Shown: positions 1 to 9,300, counted from the stretch's first letter. The stretch is DNA of 64,000 nucleotides from Pseudomonas thermotolerans DSM 14292 (GCF_000364625.1 NZ_KB822618.1:1-64000); one strand, 5' to 3'. Numbers and translations are program-made. The notes: generated by a model from the sequence alone, not told the origin.

Positions 1-264
1 ACGGGGGTGGCGATCTACTTTTGCGACCCGCACAGCCCCTGGCAGCGCGGCAGCAACGAGAACATCAATGGACTGATCCGCCAGTACCTGCCCAAGGGCA
101 CGGACCTGTCGGTACACAGCCAGGAGGAACTGGATGCCATTGCCCTGCAATTGAACATGCGCCCCCGCAAGCGCTTCGACTACAAGTGCCCGATCGAAGT
201 CATGAGCGAGGTCGTGCAGAAAGCGATCGCTATGCGGCATGATGCTCCGGCTTCAATTCAATGA
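1..264 (+). CDS. IS30-family transposase, C-terminal end (cut by window edge)
   Basis: This is the last part of an integrase-core (DDE) transposase whose beginning lies left of the window. The frame is open from base 1. The visible residues include [19 protein letters not shown] followed by [10 protein letters not shown], the hallmark end of the IS30-family catalytic domain; the Glu in the GSNEN segment is the usual third acidic catalytic residue. The protein ends after a short tail (PIEVMSE...). Its stop codon overlaps the ATG at 261 of the next frame by four bases. Whether the rest of the transposase is intact cannot be seen. Family assignment is confident; the particular IS is not identified. 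Confidence 0.9.
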   Translation, partial: TGVAIYFCDPHSPWQRGSNENINGLIRQYLPKGTDLSVHSQEELDAIALQLNMRPRKRFDYKCPIEVMSEVVQKAIAMRHDAPASIQ

Positions 265-293
265 CTGTGTTGCACTCAGTTTCTGCATCCGCC
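1..293 (+). mobile_element. Right end of an IS30-type insertion sequence (partial)
   Basis: The transposase end is followed by a non-coding-looking stretch, TGTTGCACTCAG onwards at 268-293, that resembles the terminal inverted repeat usually found just after IS30-type transposase stop codons. The left end is outside the window, so the match between the two ends cannot be tested and the exact boundary is an estimate. Confidence 0.55.
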
Positions 294-2786
294 CCTTCAT
301 GTGAAAGTAACTTCGGAAGTGAGTTGCGCGACTGGCTGGCAGAGCCTCCGCTTTGGTCGGCGGAGGATCTTCCGCTGTTCGAAGGCCAAGTGCTCGACCT
401 GGCCTTTCGGACGACCAAGGGGGCCAGCCTGTACGCTCGCGGCTGGCTGGAGCGCCTGTCCGATGGCTGGGCGCTCCGTCTGCTGGATGTCAGCGATCAG
501 ATCGAGCGGGTACGGGCCGGAGAGCAGCGCCTGCAGTTGCTGGCCCATGCCACCAGGCTGGGCAGCCGGCTGTGGCAGGCGCGCACTGAAGATGTGGAGA
601 GGCTCCTCGAGGAGTTTCTCGAAGGGCTGGTGCTGCGTCTGGGAATTGCCGCGGCGGGCCTGTTCCTGGCGCAGGGTGGAGGAGGCTGGGCTCGGTGCAG
701 TCGCTTCGTGCGGCCTGGAACTCGGGCGGCACTCCCCGATGAAGCCGAGCTGCAGCCGCTGCTGGACAGTCACTGTGCCGCGCCCAAGCGGGTGGGCCAG
801 GGGAATGACTCGCTCTGGCTGGTACCCTACGGCGAGCGCGGCGGCGTACAGGCCTGGCTGGTCTGTCTGGATGCTGAGTCCGCCATCCCGGTACTGAGTG
901 GCGAGGACTGGCTGTACCTGCTGGCCGGGGTGGCCATGCCCTGGCTCCAGCGTCTGCGCCTCGAGGCGCATCGCGCGGAGGAAGAGCGTAGCCAGTGCCT
1001 GCAGGAGCTGCTCGACAGCAGCTGGTGGGAATATCTGCCCGCAGAGGATCGCTACCTGTTCGGACCGGGCTTCGCGGATCGCCTGTTCGGGACAGCGGCC
1101 GAGCCCATGGACATGCCGGGCCTGATGCATCCGGCCGACCGCGACGAGTTCCGGGTCCATCTGGCCGACACAGTTGCCCACGGCGGAATGTTCGATCAGG
1201 TCCTACGCCTGCGTTCCGGCGATGGCTGGCGCTGGTTCCGCTTGGGCGGGCGGATGCAGCGCGGGCGGATCATCGGTTTCGCCGTCGACATCGACGACTT
1301 CAAGACCAATGAGGCCCTTGCCGCCGCGGCCATCTCCCGTCTCGAGAACCTGGTGGACCGCGCCCCGGCGATCATCTACGTGGAGCGCTACAAAGACGGG
1401 GCGCTGACTCCGGAGTTCGTCAGCGCCAGCCTGGAGACGGTGCTGGGCTGGACATTGCCAGAGTTGCGCGAGCGCTCGGTGTTTTCCCTGGTGCACGAGG
1501 AGGACCGGGAGATCTTCCTGGAGCGTACCCGCTGCCTGCTGCGCGACGGCAAGGTGGGGTGCAACTACCGGCTTCGCGACCGTCTGGGCGGCTATCACTG
1601 GATACACGACGAAGCCAAGCTGCTGCGGGATGACGAAGGGCAACCGCTGGAGGCGGTGGGCCTGTGCCTGGACGTGACCGAGACCCGTGAGGCGACGGAG
1701 CGGGTACGGCAGAGCGAGGAGCGCTACCGTCTGCTGGTGGAGGACTCGCCCAGCATGATCTGCCGCTACAGGCCGGACCTCACCCTGACCTTCGCTAACC
1801 GCCCCCTGCTCAGGTACCTGGGCTGTGGGGACGAGGCAATCGGCACCCTGAACCTGTCGAAATTCCTGACCGAGGAGCAGTGCGAGGACTTTCGCAAGCG
1901 CCTCAGCGCGATGACCCCGGCGCAGCCACTCAGTACGGTGGAGATCCGCGTGCAGTTGCCAGGTCACGAACATGCCTGGTGGCTGTGGTCGGAACGCGGG
2001 GTGTTCGACGAGAACGGCTTCCTGATCGAGGTGCAGGCGGTTGGCCGCGACGATACCGAGCTGCACCGTTCCCGCCAGCAGCTCTATCAGAGCGCCAAGA
2101 TGGCCACCCTGGGGACCATGGCCACGGGGATCGCCCACGAGATCAGCCAGCCGCTCAACGTGATGCGGGTGGCCCTGATGAACCTGCTCAAGCGCGTCGA
2201 GAACGGCGAGCTGACCGACGACTATCTGTTGACCAAACTGGGCCGCATCGAGGGACAGGTCCAGCGAGCCGCGCGAATCGTCGATCACATGCGAGTGTTC
2301 GGCCGGCGCTCGGAGATCGAGCGCCAGTACTTCCAGCCTAAGGAAGCTGTCGAAGGCGCGGTGGGGCTGCTCTGCGACCGACTGCAGCAGAAGGGGATAG
2401 CGCTGGACATGGAGCTAGGCGAACTGCCGGAACTTCTCGGCCACGCGGACCAACTGGAGCAGGTGCTGATCAATCTGCTGGTCAATGCCTCGGACGCGCT
2501 GCTCTCCCGCCAGGAGCGCGAGCCTGAGCTACGGCCGTGGATCCAGGTACGTGCCGGCCTGCGCGACGGCCGGGTGCTCATCGAGGTGGAGGACAATGCC
2601 GGCGGCATCGAGCCGGAGCTGCTGGAGCGGATCTTCGATCCCTTCTTCACCACCAAGCCCGTCGGCAAGGGGACGGGCCTGGGGCTGTCGGTGAGCTACG
2701 GGATCATCCGCCAGATGGGCGGCCAGCTGAAGGTGCGCAATGCCACCCGGGGAGCCTGTTTCAGCGTGGATCTGCCTGTCGGCTAG
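261..2786 (+). CDS. Multi-PAS sensor histidine kinase, N-terminus abutting the IS
   Basis: Soluble-looking hybrid of sensory domains and a histidine kinase core, 841 aa from the ATG at 261. The order is: the tail of a PAS-like domain (about 35-75), a GAF-like region (75-235), PAS (245-345), PAS/PAC (360-475), PAS (480-605), HisKA with the phospho-acceptor in [11 protein letters not shown] (His about 626), and HATPase with N, G1 (DNAGG), F and G2 (GKGTGLGL) boxes to the end. No membrane segment is evident. The first roughly 11 codons lie in the presumed IS terminal repeat, and the first PAS looks incomplete, so the gene may have been shortened at its 5' end and given a new start by the insertion; in-frame TTG codons (for example 324) are alternatives. 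No response-regulator gene is adjacent. Confidence 0.85.
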   Translation: MTVLHSVSASAPSCESNFGSELRDWLAEPPLWSAEDLPLFEGQVLDLAFRTTKGASLYARGWLERLSDGWALRLLDVSDQIERVRAGEQRLQLLAHATRLGSRLWQARTEDVERLLEEFLEGLVLRLGIAAAGLFLAQGGGGWARCSRFVRPGTRAALPDEAELQPLLDSHCAAPKRVGQGNDSLWLVPYGERGGVQAWLVCLDAESAIPVLSGEDWLYLLAGVAMPWLQRLRLEAHRAEEERSQCLQELLDSSWWEYLPAEDRYLFGPGFADRLFGTAAEPMDMPGLMHPADRDEFRVHLADTVAHGGMFDQVLRLRSGDGWRWFRLGGRMQRGRIIGFAVDIDDFKTNEALAAAAISRLENLVDRAPAIIYVERYKDGALTPEFVSASLETVLGWTLPELRERSVFSLVHEEDREIFLERTRCLLRDGKVGCNYRLRDRLGGYHWIHDEAKLLRDDEGQPLEAVGLCLDVTETREATERVRQSEERYRLLVEDSPSMICRYRPDLTLTFANRPLLRYLGCGDEAIGTLNLSKFLTEEQCEDFRKRLSAMTPAQPLSTVEIRVQLPGHEHAWWLWSERGVFDENGFLIEVQAVGRDDTELHRSRQQLYQSAKMATLGTMATGIAHEISQPLNVMRVALMNLLKRVENGELTDDYLLTKLGRIEGQVQRAARIVDHMRVFGRRSEIERQYFQPKEAVEGAVGLLCDRLQQKGIALDMELGELPELLGHADQLEQVLINLLVNASDALLSRQEREPELRPWIQVRAGLRDGRVLIEVEDNAGGIEPELLERIFDPFFTTKPVGKGTGLGLSVSYGIIRQMGGQLKVRNATRGACFSVDLPVG

Positions 2787-2792
2787 GCGGGC

Positions 2793-3236
2793 TCACTCCA
2801 CCACGAAGAGCATGTAGATGCCCTTCTCGCCGTTCTTGCTGTAGATCAGCTTGTCGCCGCCGGCGTTGGGCACGTAGCTCAGCGTGCAGGCGACGATGGG
2901 GCCTTCGTAGCCATGGTTGGCGACCAGAACGTCGTCCAGCTTGCCGCCATTGCGGAGAATGCCGGCCTTCACCTGGTCGCGCAGGAAGGTGCAGGCGCGC
3001 AGGGTGTCGGCATGCTTGGGCAGGCTGGCGATCTGCGCGGTCAGGCTGGCCAGTTGCTCCTTGCCGACCTTGATGGTGTTGGAATAGAGCTGCGTGTGGC
3101 CGTCCGCGCCGACGCTGGTGAACTGGTGGCCGTTCTTGAGGATGTAGGCTTCCGGATCGACGGCCTCGGCGTGGCTGGTGAGAGGAAGGGCAAGGGCGGT
3201 GAACAGGGTGAGGAGATTCGACAGCTGGGTACGCAT
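2793..3236 (-). CDS. Hypothetical periplasmic protein
   Basis: 147 aa with an N-terminal signal peptide (hydrophobic LLTLFTALALPL, cleavage probably after SHA at about residue 23). The mature part is small and polar, with two Cys residues (about 82 and 117) that could form a disulfide. It ends in a hydrophobic MLFVVE. No catalytic motif or named family was recognised. It converges on the histidine kinase with a six-base gap, so the two share a termination zone, and it has its own upstream region (3237-3429) facing the peroxidase gene. Codon use looks typical of the neighbours. Function unknown. Confidence 0.75.
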   Translation of the reverse strand: MRTQLSNLLTLFTALALPLTSHAEAVDPEAYILKNGHQFTSVGADGHTQLYSNTIKVGKEQLASLTAQIASLPKHADTLRACTFLRDQVKAGILRNGGKLDDVLVANHGYEGPIVACTLSYVPNAGGDKLIYSKNGEKGIYMLFVVE

Positions 3237-3429
3237 GGGATGGGTCCGGTTTGCCCGATAGGGGGAGATCGCAGCTCACACTAGCCAGCACTCTGGGGTG
3301 GGACAATATGAATAAAGTGTTAATGCCGGCGTCCCGCGACGGCGGGACCGAGCCAGACCGGCAGGTGATTGCCGGCTGAGCGCTCCGGGTCTAGCGTGTG
3401 CCTGTATCCATCCGAACAGAGGCTGCACC

Positions 3430-3981
3430 ATGAAGACCATCCCATCCTGTGCCGTGCTGCTGCTCGCCGCCCTGACCGGCACGGCGCAGGCCGCCGAGTG
3501 TCCGGTCCTGCTGCAGGGGGAATTGCCCAGGCTGCGTGCCAAGGACAGCATCGATCTCTGCGAACGCTTCGCCGGCAAACCCCTGCTGGTGGTCAATACC
3601 GCCAGCTACTGCGGCTTCGCCCCCCAGTTCAAGGGGCTGGAGGCGCTCTACCAGGAATATCGGGCGCAGGGGCTGGAGGTGCTCGGGGTGCCCTCCAACG
3701 ACTTTCACCAGGAGGATGCCGACAGCGCGAAGACCGCCGAGGTCTGCTACGTCAACTACGGGGTGACCTTCACCATGACCGAGCCCCAGGCGGTCAGCGG
3801 CGACCGGGCGATCCCGCTGTTCAGGGAGCTGGCCGAACAGAGTGGGCCGCCACGCTGGAGCTTCTACAAGTATGTGGTCGATCGCCAGGGCAAGGTGGTG
3901 GCCAGCTTCTCCAGTCGCACCAAGCCGGACAGCGAGCAGCTGCGCGCGGCCATCGAGCAGGCCATTGCATCCCGGCCCTAG
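3430..3981 (+). CDS. Secreted glutathione peroxidase-family protein
   Basis: 183 aa thiol peroxidase of the glutathione-peroxidase (thioredoxin-fold) family, expected to reduce hydroperoxides. A signal peptide ending near AQAAE shows export to the periplasm. The peroxidatic Cys lies in [16 protein letters not shown] (about residue 61), and the second family block is [10 protein letters not shown]. The Trp block reads [15 protein letters not shown], where most relatives have W-N; Ser replaces the Asn of the catalytic tetrad. The start at 3430 gives the complete signal peptide. The gene appears monocistronic and ends at a strong hairpin terminator (4009-4032) shared with the convergent fadL-type gene. 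Confidence 0.88.
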   Translation: MKTIPSCAVLLLAALTGTAQAAECPVLLQGELPRLRAKDSIDLCERFAGKPLLVVNTASYCGFAPQFKGLEALYQEYRAQGLEVLGVPSNDFHQEDADSAKTAEVCYVNYGVTFTMTEPQAVSGDRAIPLFRELAEQSGPPRWSFYKYVVDRQGKVVASFSSRTKPDSEQLRAAIEQAIASRP

Positions 3982-4008
3982 ACGGGGAGATCGGCAGCCC
4001 TAAAGAAG

Positions 4009-4032
4009 AAAGCCCCACGCAGGTGGGGCTTT
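4009..4032. terminator. Bidirectional intrinsic terminator
   Basis: Perfect 10-bp stem AAAGCCCCAC / GTGGGGCTTT around a GCAG loop. The A and T runs at the stem ends let it serve both the peroxidase gene on the + strand and the FadL gene on the - strand. Confidence 0.88.
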
Positions 4033-4050
4033 CCTTTTGGCCGGGACGGC

Positions 4051-5352
4051 TCAGAAGCGGTAGGTCATCTGCGCCATCAGGCCCTGGGCACTGTTGGAGT
4101 AGCTGGCCTGGTAGCCCGGCTGCAGCGACGGGAGGCCAGGGAGGGCCGGCTCACGACCGGGCTGGTCGACCTTGGCGTCGTTTTCCCAGAGGTAGGCGTA
4201 GGCGACGTCGATGGTCAGGTCGGCGTTCGGCGACCAGCCGGCGCCCAGAGCAAAGACCTTGCGGTTGCCCACCGGGATGCGCACGTTGCGGTTGTCGTTG
4301 CTGGTCGGCGCGGCATCCACGGCGAAACCAGTGCGCAGCACCCACTGCGGGTTGAGCTGGTAGGAGGCCCCCAGAGAGAAGGCCCAGGTGTCATGCCAGT
4401 CGAGCTCTTCCGATACGGTGCCCAGTTGGCCAGCGATCAGCGGGTTCTGGATGCCGGAGTTTTTCACTTCCAGGGTGTCCAGGCGGCTCCAGCGGGTCCA
4501 GGTGGCGCCGGCGTGCAGCGTCCACTGGTCGTTCAGCCTGTGGGTGATGGAGGTGTCGACGGACTCGGGCAGGGTGATGCTCAAATCGGCGTCGTACTTG
4601 CCGTTGGCCAGGCCCAGGATGGGACCGTTGCCACCCTTGACCTTGGTATCGCCCTTGAGCTTGTAAGTGACCTTGGAGTGGTAGGTCAGGCCCCAGGTCG
4701 TGTCGTCGGTGAGGTCCACCATGATGCCGGCGTTGAAGCCGAAGGCGCTGTCGTGCCCCTTGATGTTCAGGGTGGCGTCGCCGCTGCCGAAGGCGCCGGC
4801 GTTGTTCAGATTGTTCTTCAGCTGACCGTCGATGCGGTTGATGGTCGGGCCGAAGCCGAAGGACACGCGGTCGGTGATCTTGTAGCTCACGGTGGGCTGC
4901 ACGGTGATCACCTGGACCTTGCTGTAGCTGCCCAGGTAGCGACCTTGGAAGCTGCTCTCGTAGTCGTTGATGATGCCATAGGGCACGTAGACGCCCAGGC
5001 CGAAGGTGAGGCGATCGTCCACGGGGGTGGAGAAATAGCCGAAGGGCACCACGGATAGGGGCACGGAGTCGCCCTTGTTGGTGCCTTGGGCAGCGCCGTT
5101 GGCGTGGTCGATGTCGACCTTGGCGTCGATTACCGCCAGGCCGCCGCTCACTTCTCTGCGTTTGAGTTTGGAGAGGCCCGCCGGGTTGCCATAGATGGTG
5201 CTGGCGTCCAGGGCCGAGGAGGCGCGGCCGGCGTAGGCGGTGCCGGCGGCGCTGGCGCTCTGTTCGTTAATGGCGATGCCGTTGGCCAGGCTGTGGGTGG
5301 AAATGGCAGCGATGGAAAGGGCGAGGGTGGTCTTCAGCCATTGTTGTTTCAT
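4051..5352 (-). CDS. fadL: FadL/OmpP1/TodX-family outer-membrane transporter
   Basis: 433 aa beta-barrel protein of the long-chain fatty-acid/hydrocarbon uptake family. It has a signal peptide (cleaved after SLA at about 23) followed by the family N-terminus NGIAINEQSASAAGTAYAGR, which forms the plug that closes the barrel. The NPAGL block follows, then many alternating amphipathic strands and a C-terminal Phe (MAQMTYRF) as needed for Bam insertion. Pseudomonas genomes usually carry several paralogues, so the substrate is inferred only as long-chain or oxylipin-type fatty acids. The upstream region contains a perfect 13-bp palindrome at 5429-5441, 77 bases before the start, that could be an operator. 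Confidence 0.9.
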   Translation of the reverse strand: MKQQWLKTTLALSIAAISTHSLANGIAINEQSASAAGTAYAGRASSALDASTIYGNPAGLSKLKRREVSGGLAVIDAKVDIDHANGAAQGTNKGDSVPLSVVPFGYFSTPVDDRLTFGLGVYVPYGIINDYESSFQGRYLGSYSKVQVITVQPTVSYKITDRVSFGFGPTINRIDGQLKNNLNNAGAFGSGDATLNIKGHDSAFGFNAGIMVDLTDDTTWGLTYHSKVTYKLKGDTKVKGGNGPILGLANGKYDADLSITLPESVDTSITHRLNDQWTLHAGATWTRWSRLDTLEVKNSGIQNPLIAGQLGTVSEELDWHDTWAFSLGASYQLNPQWVLRTGFAVDAAPTSNDNRNVRIPVGNRKVFALGAGWSPNADLTIDVAYAYLWENDAKVDQPGREPALPGLPSLQPGYQASYSNSAQGLMAQMTYRF

Positions 5353-5428
5353 TATTGTTACTCCGGAACAGAAAACGGGCGAAAGCTAACAGCATTTCGG
5401 GCGGCTTTCCAGTCCGGATTATTCGAGG

Positions 5429-5441
5429 ATTGTCGGACAAT
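5429..5441. promoter_or_regulatory. Palindromic candidate operator upstream of fadL
   Basis: ATTGTCGGACAAT, a perfect inverted repeat about a central G. The same TTGTC-N-GACAA core recurs at 9324 and 26751, and with one mismatch at 59889, each time upstream of a minus-strand gene. The form is typical of GntR/FadR-subfamily operators; the protein that binds it is unknown. Confidence 0.5.
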
Positions 5442-5515
5442 TTTCGGGAACGTGATGGCATCTTGCGATATTCTGCCGCAGCTCCCCGGGTTGTCGGACC
5501 AATTGGCCTGACCAG

Positions 5516-5995
5516 TCAGGCGGCATGACTGAGACGCCCCACGCAGTGCCGCCAGGCGTGCAGGAACTCGCGGACCTGGCCGTCGGGACGGAACACCTGT
5601 CGCCAGATCTGCGCCAGCCCCGGCAGGTCATCGGCGGCGGGCAGCGGGGTTTCCTCTACCTGCACCAGTAGCCAGGCGATGGCGGTGGCATAGCGTAGGT
5701 TTACGGTCAGCTCCAGATGCGGCGCGGCGAGGAAGGCATGCTGGCTGGCCAGGCCGCGCACCTTGCTGGCCAGGTCCGGATCCCGGGCCAGATGGTTGTC
5801 CCAGAGTAGACGGTGGCGAACTTCGTCGATCCGGTAGAGACCGTGGCCCTTGGCGTCGTCCAGGGCGCTGCCGAGGCCTGACTGGGTGGCGGCGATGCCG
5901 AGCAGCAGAGCTTCGGCGCTGGGCGAATGACAGCCGAGGTAGAGGAGGGTAGGGCGGATGACGTGCTGGCACAGTTCACTAGCGGCGATACCCAT
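5516..5995 (-). CDS. Hypothetical protein next to fadL
   Basis: 159 aa soluble protein without signal peptide or membrane segment, rich in Leu, Ala and His. The segments HVIRPTLLYLGCHSPSAEALLLGIAATQSGL and LRYATAIAWLLVQVEE suggest helices. A protein of this length lies beside the fadL-type gene in P. aeruginosa too, as far as I recall, so it is probably conserved and real. No motif points to a function. It is read in the same direction as fadL, with 163 bases between them. Its stop overlaps a 14-bp palindrome (5507-5520, CCTGACCAGTCAGG). Confidence 0.7.
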   Translation of the reverse strand: MGIAASELCQHVIRPTLLYLGCHSPSAEALLLGIAATQSGLGSALDDAKGHGLYRIDEVRHRLLWDNHLARDPDLASKVRGLASQHAFLAAPHLELTVNLRYATAIAWLLVQVEETPLPAADDLPGLAQIWRQVFRPDGQVREFLHAWRHCVGRLSHAA

Positions 5996-6463
5996 ACCAT
6001 CCTCCGGCGAAATAGATGCCGGTGAGGCCGGGCGCTTGGCAGCTTCTTCTGGTGTTCTCGGAAAGGCCCCACCGGAAGCGGGGTTAGCCGCTCACGTTGA
6101 AGTGTAGTGCGATCTTTCTGCTGTAAAGGCTTGTTTTTAAATCAATGGCAACTTTGTGGTTATAAGCCATATAGCCGCTGGTACTTAACAGACCCTGACA
6201 CGTTGGGCTGGAGCTCGCGCAGGACGAGGGCCGTAGCGGGGCTGGGGGGATGTGCTGGACAGTGGGGCTGCGGCAGACGACCGACTAGCTTCCTCGCTCC
6301 CGGCCCTTCCCGGGGGAGAGGGAGGATTGGTGCCGGTCAGGTGTCCGAACAGCCCCATCCCCCGCGTTCGGGAGATGGGAAAAGAGGGCGGGGCGATTGT
6401 CAGCTGGCATCCGGCGAAGCTCCCTCCGGATCTCTCTCCTGTGAGGGGAGGGGCATGGAACGG
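5996..6463. other. Long non-coding stretch with an AT-rich patch and repeat hairpins
   Basis: No convincing gene is present. Bases 6107-6195 are much more AT-rich than the surroundings and could hold the promoter of the minus-strand gene ending at 5516. The right half (about 6285-6460) holds GC-rich inverted segments listed separately as repeats. Confidence 0.5.
6285..6460. repeat. Cluster of REP-like GC-rich palindromic segments
   Basis: Three imperfect inverted units occur in a row: TCCCGGGGGAGAGGGAGG near 6315, CCCCATCCCCCGCG paired with CGGGAGATGGG near 6353-6380, and CTCTCCTGTGAGGGGAGGGG near 6434. They share the CCCTCTCCC/GGGAGAGGG character of the perfect hairpin at 19720-19745, suggesting one dispersed extragenic repeat family. 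Confidence 0.5.
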
Positions 6464-7318
6464 TCAGCCGCCGGTGGCCACCGGTCGGGTAGGGTCGGTG
6501 ATCCATTCGCTCCAGGAACCGGCGTACAGCGGGGCCAGCGGGTAGCCGGCGAGGCAGAGAGCGAACAGGTTGTGGCAGGCGGTGACTCCCGAGCCGCAGT
6601 AGGCCACCAGACCTTCAGGAGAGCGGCCGGCGAGCAGCTCGGCGAAGCGCTGGCGCAGGCGATCGGCGGGCAGGAAGCGACCGTCGCTGCCGAGGTTATC
6701 GGTGAAGGCTGCGCAGAGGGCCCCGGGGATGTGTCCGGCCACCGGGTCGATGGGCTCCACCTCGCCGCGGAAGCGCGGCAGGGCGCGGGCGTCCAACAGG
6801 GTCAGGCCGGGCTCGTCGAGGCTCTGGCGCAGTTGTTCGGCCGTTACTACCAGGCGTTCGTCCGGCTGGCCCTGGAAGCTGCCGCGACGGCTGGCCGGCG
6901 GCTCAGTGGTGAGCGGCAGCTGGGCGGCGCGCCAGGCATTCAGGCCGCCGTCGAGCAGATAGACGCCATCGCGCTTGCCCAGCCAGGCCAGCAGCCACCA
7001 GGCGCGGGCGGCGAAGGCGCCGGGGCCGTCGTCGTAGAGGACGATCTGGCTGTCGTCGTCGATGCCCCAGTCGCGGAGGCGCTCCACCAGGCGGGCCGGA
7101 TCGGGCAGCGGGTGGCGGCCGGTCACGCCCTTGACGACGGGGCCGGAGAGGTCGCGCTCCAGGTCGGCGAACCGTGCGCCGGGCAGGTGTCCCTCGGCAT
7201 GGCTGCGCTGGCCGTAGTCGACGTCCTCCAGGGCGAAGCGGCAGTCGAGGATCACCAGCCTGGGTTCGGCGAGGTGGGCAGCCAGTTGCTCGGCGGTGAT
7301 CAGTTGCGCGAGAGGCAT
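6464..7318 (-). CDS. sseA: 3-mercaptopyruvate/thiosulfate sulfurtransferase, two rhodanese domains
   Basis: 284 aa cytoplasmic sulfurtransferase. Two rhodanese modules are visible. The first is inactive-type, with VILDCRFALEDVDYG and GHLPGARFADLERDLSG. The second carries the catalytic Cys in the loop CGSGVTA, the signature that favours 3-mercaptopyruvate over thiosulfate. The start at 7318 (MPLAQLITAEQLAAH) is chosen because an AGGAG ribosome-binding site lies seven to eight bases upstream; an upstream extension would run into the divergent acyltransferase gene. It is divergent from that gene. Confidence 0.9.
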   Translation of the reverse strand: MPLAQLITAEQLAAHLAEPRLVILDCRFALEDVDYGQRSHAEGHLPGARFADLERDLSGPVVKGVTGRHPLPDPARLVERLRDWGIDDDSQIVLYDDGPGAFAARAWWLLAWLGKRDGVYLLDGGLNAWRAAQLPLTTEPPASRRGSFQGQPDERLVVTAEQLRQSLDEPGLTLLDARALPRFRGEVEPIDPVAGHIPGALCAAFTDNLGSDGRFLPADRLRQRFAELLAGRSPEGLVAYCGSGVTACHNLFALCLAGYPLAPLYAGSWSEWITDPTRPVATGG

Positions 7319-7391
7319 GACGAACTCCTGTATCGTTAGCGAGTGAGTGGGCATCATAGACCCGCGACGTGAAAAAAGAGATGGAGCTTCC

Positions 7392-8192
7392 ATGCTGCGC
7401 CTGCAACCCGTTACTGAAAGCGCGACACTGGCCCGCCGCATTGGCGTGGTACTGGGAACCTGCGCGGTCACCCTCTATTACTGCCTGGTGGTCATCTTTC
7501 GTGCCCTGTTCGGCCGCCTGAGCCGCCGCGATATCGATAGCTATACACGGCGCTGGTCGTCCCTGCTGCTGCGCCTGGTGCGCGTGCGGCTGAGCGTGGA
7601 AGGGCAGGTGCCGGACTTCAACGACGGCCGCCGCTACCTGCTGCTGTGCAACCACAGCAGCCATTACGACATCCCGGCCACCTTCGTCGCCCTGCCGGGC
7701 TCGATCCGCATGCTGACCAAGAAGGAGCTGTTCCGCATTCCCTTCTTCGGCCGGGCCATGCGCCTTGCCGAATTCCCCTCGCTGGACCGCCACAACCGCG
7801 AGCAGGCGCTCAAGGACCTGGAAATCGCCAAGAGAATGATGGAAAGCGGCATCGTCCTCTGGGCCGCGCCGGAAGGCACCCGCTCCCGGGACGGCCGGCT
7901 GTTGCCCTTCAAGAAGGGCTGCTTTCACCTGGCCCTGGATACCCAGGCGGTGATCGTTCCGGTGGTCATCAACGGCATCCACCGCGTGCTGCCGGCGCGC
8001 ACCTGGCAGTTCAACCTCGGCCAGGCGGTGTGCCTGCGAGTCGGCGAACCGCTGGACGTCAGCGGCTACGGCGTCGAGCAGTTGGAGGAGCTGATGGCCG
8101 AGACTCGCCGGCGCATGGAGGCGCTGTTCGATCAGCCGGCAGGCGAGCCGGCCACCGGCGACACCCCGCTGGCCGCCGAACAGCTGCGCTGA
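7392..8192 (+). CDS. 1-acyl-sn-glycerol-3-phosphate acyltransferase-type protein (PlsC family)
   Basis: 266 aa membrane-associated acyltransferase. One N-terminal hydrophobic segment (about 17-38) anchors it to the inner membrane. The catalytic motif is NHSSHYD (H-x4-D) near residue 87, followed by the FPSLDR-type block and the EGTRSRDG motif that binds the glycerol phosphate, then PVVINGI. The start at ATG 7392 is preferred, with GGAG five bases upstream; a GTG at 7347 would add 15 residues lacking family character. Pseudomonads have several PlsC paralogues, so the exact acceptor (lysophosphatidate or another lysolipid) is inferred. Confidence 0.87.
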   Translation: MLRLQPVTESATLARRIGVVLGTCAVTLYYCLVVIFRALFGRLSRRDIDSYTRRWSSLLLRLVRVRLSVEGQVPDFNDGRRYLLLCNHSSHYDIPATFVALPGSIRMLTKKELFRIPFFGRAMRLAEFPSLDRHNREQALKDLEIAKRMMESGIVLWAAPEGTRSRDGRLLPFKKGCFHLALDTQAVIVPVVINGIHRVLPARTWQFNLGQAVCLRVGEPLDVSGYGVEQLEELMAETRRRMEALFDQPAGEPATGDTPLAAEQLR

Positions 8193-8238
8193 CGGCCTGC
8201 AGTCAGGCCCGGCGGCCACCGCCTGCCGGGCACGTTCC

Positions 8239-9300
8239 TCAGTTGATCTTTAGGCGGCCGATCCGGTCGTTGTCCAGACTGCCCAGGTACAGGTAGTCGC
8301 CCACCGGCTTCACCGAGGTGACCATGCGCAGGTGTGCGCCGCTGGTGTCATGCAGGCTGCGGATGATCCGGCCGTTCTCGTCGAGGGCGATGACCAGACC
8401 ATAGGGCGTCGCCTTCGGCCAGAGCGCGCGCGGCAGCTTGGCGAGCTGCGCCTTCAGCCAGGGATGCCGGTGCAGGAAGTCGGCGTTGGCCTTGCGTGGG
8501 CTGGGCAGGGCCACCCAGAAGGTCCCTGCGCGGTCGCCCTGCAGGTTGTCCGGCAGGCCCGGCAGGTTGTCGATGAAGACCTCGTGGCTGCCGGCCTTCG
8601 CGCCCTTCAGCCAGTAGCGCTGGATGCGGTAGCGGTAGGTCTCGTTGACCAGCACGAAGTCCTCGTTTTGGGACAGCGCCACGCCGTTGGCGAAGTAGAG
8701 ATCGCCAAGCAGCGTCTCGGTCTTCCCGCTGGCCGGGTCGTAGCGCAGCAGACGGCCGTGGGGGCGGGCCTCCAGCAGGTCGAGCAGGTAGTCTGGCTGC
8801 CGGAACTTGGCCGAGGCGTCGGTGAAGTAGATGCGCCCGTCGCTGGCGATGTCCAGGTCGTCGGTGAAGCGGAACGGCACGCCGTCGGCCTCCGTGGTGA
8901 GCACCGCGATCCGGCCCTGTGGGTCGATGCTCAGCAGGCCCTTGTAAGCGTCGGCGACGATCAGGTTGCCCTGGGCGTCGAAGTCCATGCCCAGCGGCCG
9001 GCCACCGGTGTCCGCGAAAGTCTCCACCCGACCGTCCGTGCCGATGCGCACCACCCGGCCGTCGTGCAGGCCGGCGTAGACCCGTCCCTGGGCGTCCACC
9101 GCGGTGTCCTCCGGACCGTGGATCTGGCCCTGGGCGAGCAGCTCGGCCTTCATCAGGGTATCGTTGGGCTCCAGCACGCCGGTCAGCGGCGGGGCCGCGG
9201 GGGCGTCCCAGGGGAGGGGGTCGATGGGGCTGGGGGTGACGGCTAGGTAGGCGGCACCGGCGATGAGCAGCACGCAGGCCAGTCCGAGAATCTTTTGCAT
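8239..9300 (-). CDS. SMP-30/strictosidine synthase-like beta-propeller protein
   Basis: 353 aa with an N-terminal hydrophobic signal or anchor (LGLACVLLIAGAAYLAV) and a six-bladed propeller signalled by repeats such as GPEDTAVDAQGRVYAG, GRPLGMDFDAQGNLIVAD, FTDDLDIASDGRIYFTDAS and FANGVALSQNEDFVLV. The last three are typical of the SMP-30/gluconolactonase/LRE-like and strictosidine-synthase clans, which hydrolyse lactones or esters using a metal. It is probably periplasmic. It is divergent from rnd with a short shared control region containing a TTGTCGGACAA palindrome at 9324-9334. The real substrate is unknown. Confidence 0.82.
   Translation of the reverse strand: MQKILGLACVLLIAGAAYLAVTPSPIDPLPWDAPAAPPLTGVLEPNDTLMKAELLAQGQIHGPEDTAVDAQGRVYAGLHDGRVVRIGTDGRVETFADTGGRPLGMDFDAQGNLIVADAYKGLLSIDPQGRIAVLTTEADGVPFRFTDDLDIASDGRIYFTDASAKFRQPDYLLDLLEARPHGRLLRYDPASGKTETLLGDLYFANGVALSQNEDFVLVNETYRYRIQRYWLKGAKAGSHEVFIDNLPGLPDNLQGDRAGTFWVALPSPRKANADFLHRHPWLKAQLAKLPRALWPKATPYGLVIALDENGRIIRSLHDTSGAHLRMVTSVKPVGDYLYLGSLDNDRIGRLKIN

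Noticed and set aside
1203..2288. Minus-strand frame of about 360 codons inside the histidine kinase gene
   Set aside because: Antisense shadow of PAS and HisKA coding sequence, with no ribosome-binding site or family match.
5491..5501. Fourth full copy of the TTGTCGGACAA palindrome
   Set aside because: The sequence is TTGTCGGACCA, with one mismatch, and lies 50 bases from the perfect site at 5429. It could be a weak second half of the operator but was not counted.
5507..5520. Palindrome CCTGACCAGTCAGG as an operator
   Set aside because: It overlaps the stop codon of the gene ending at 5516 and has no second copy, so there is no support for a regulatory role.
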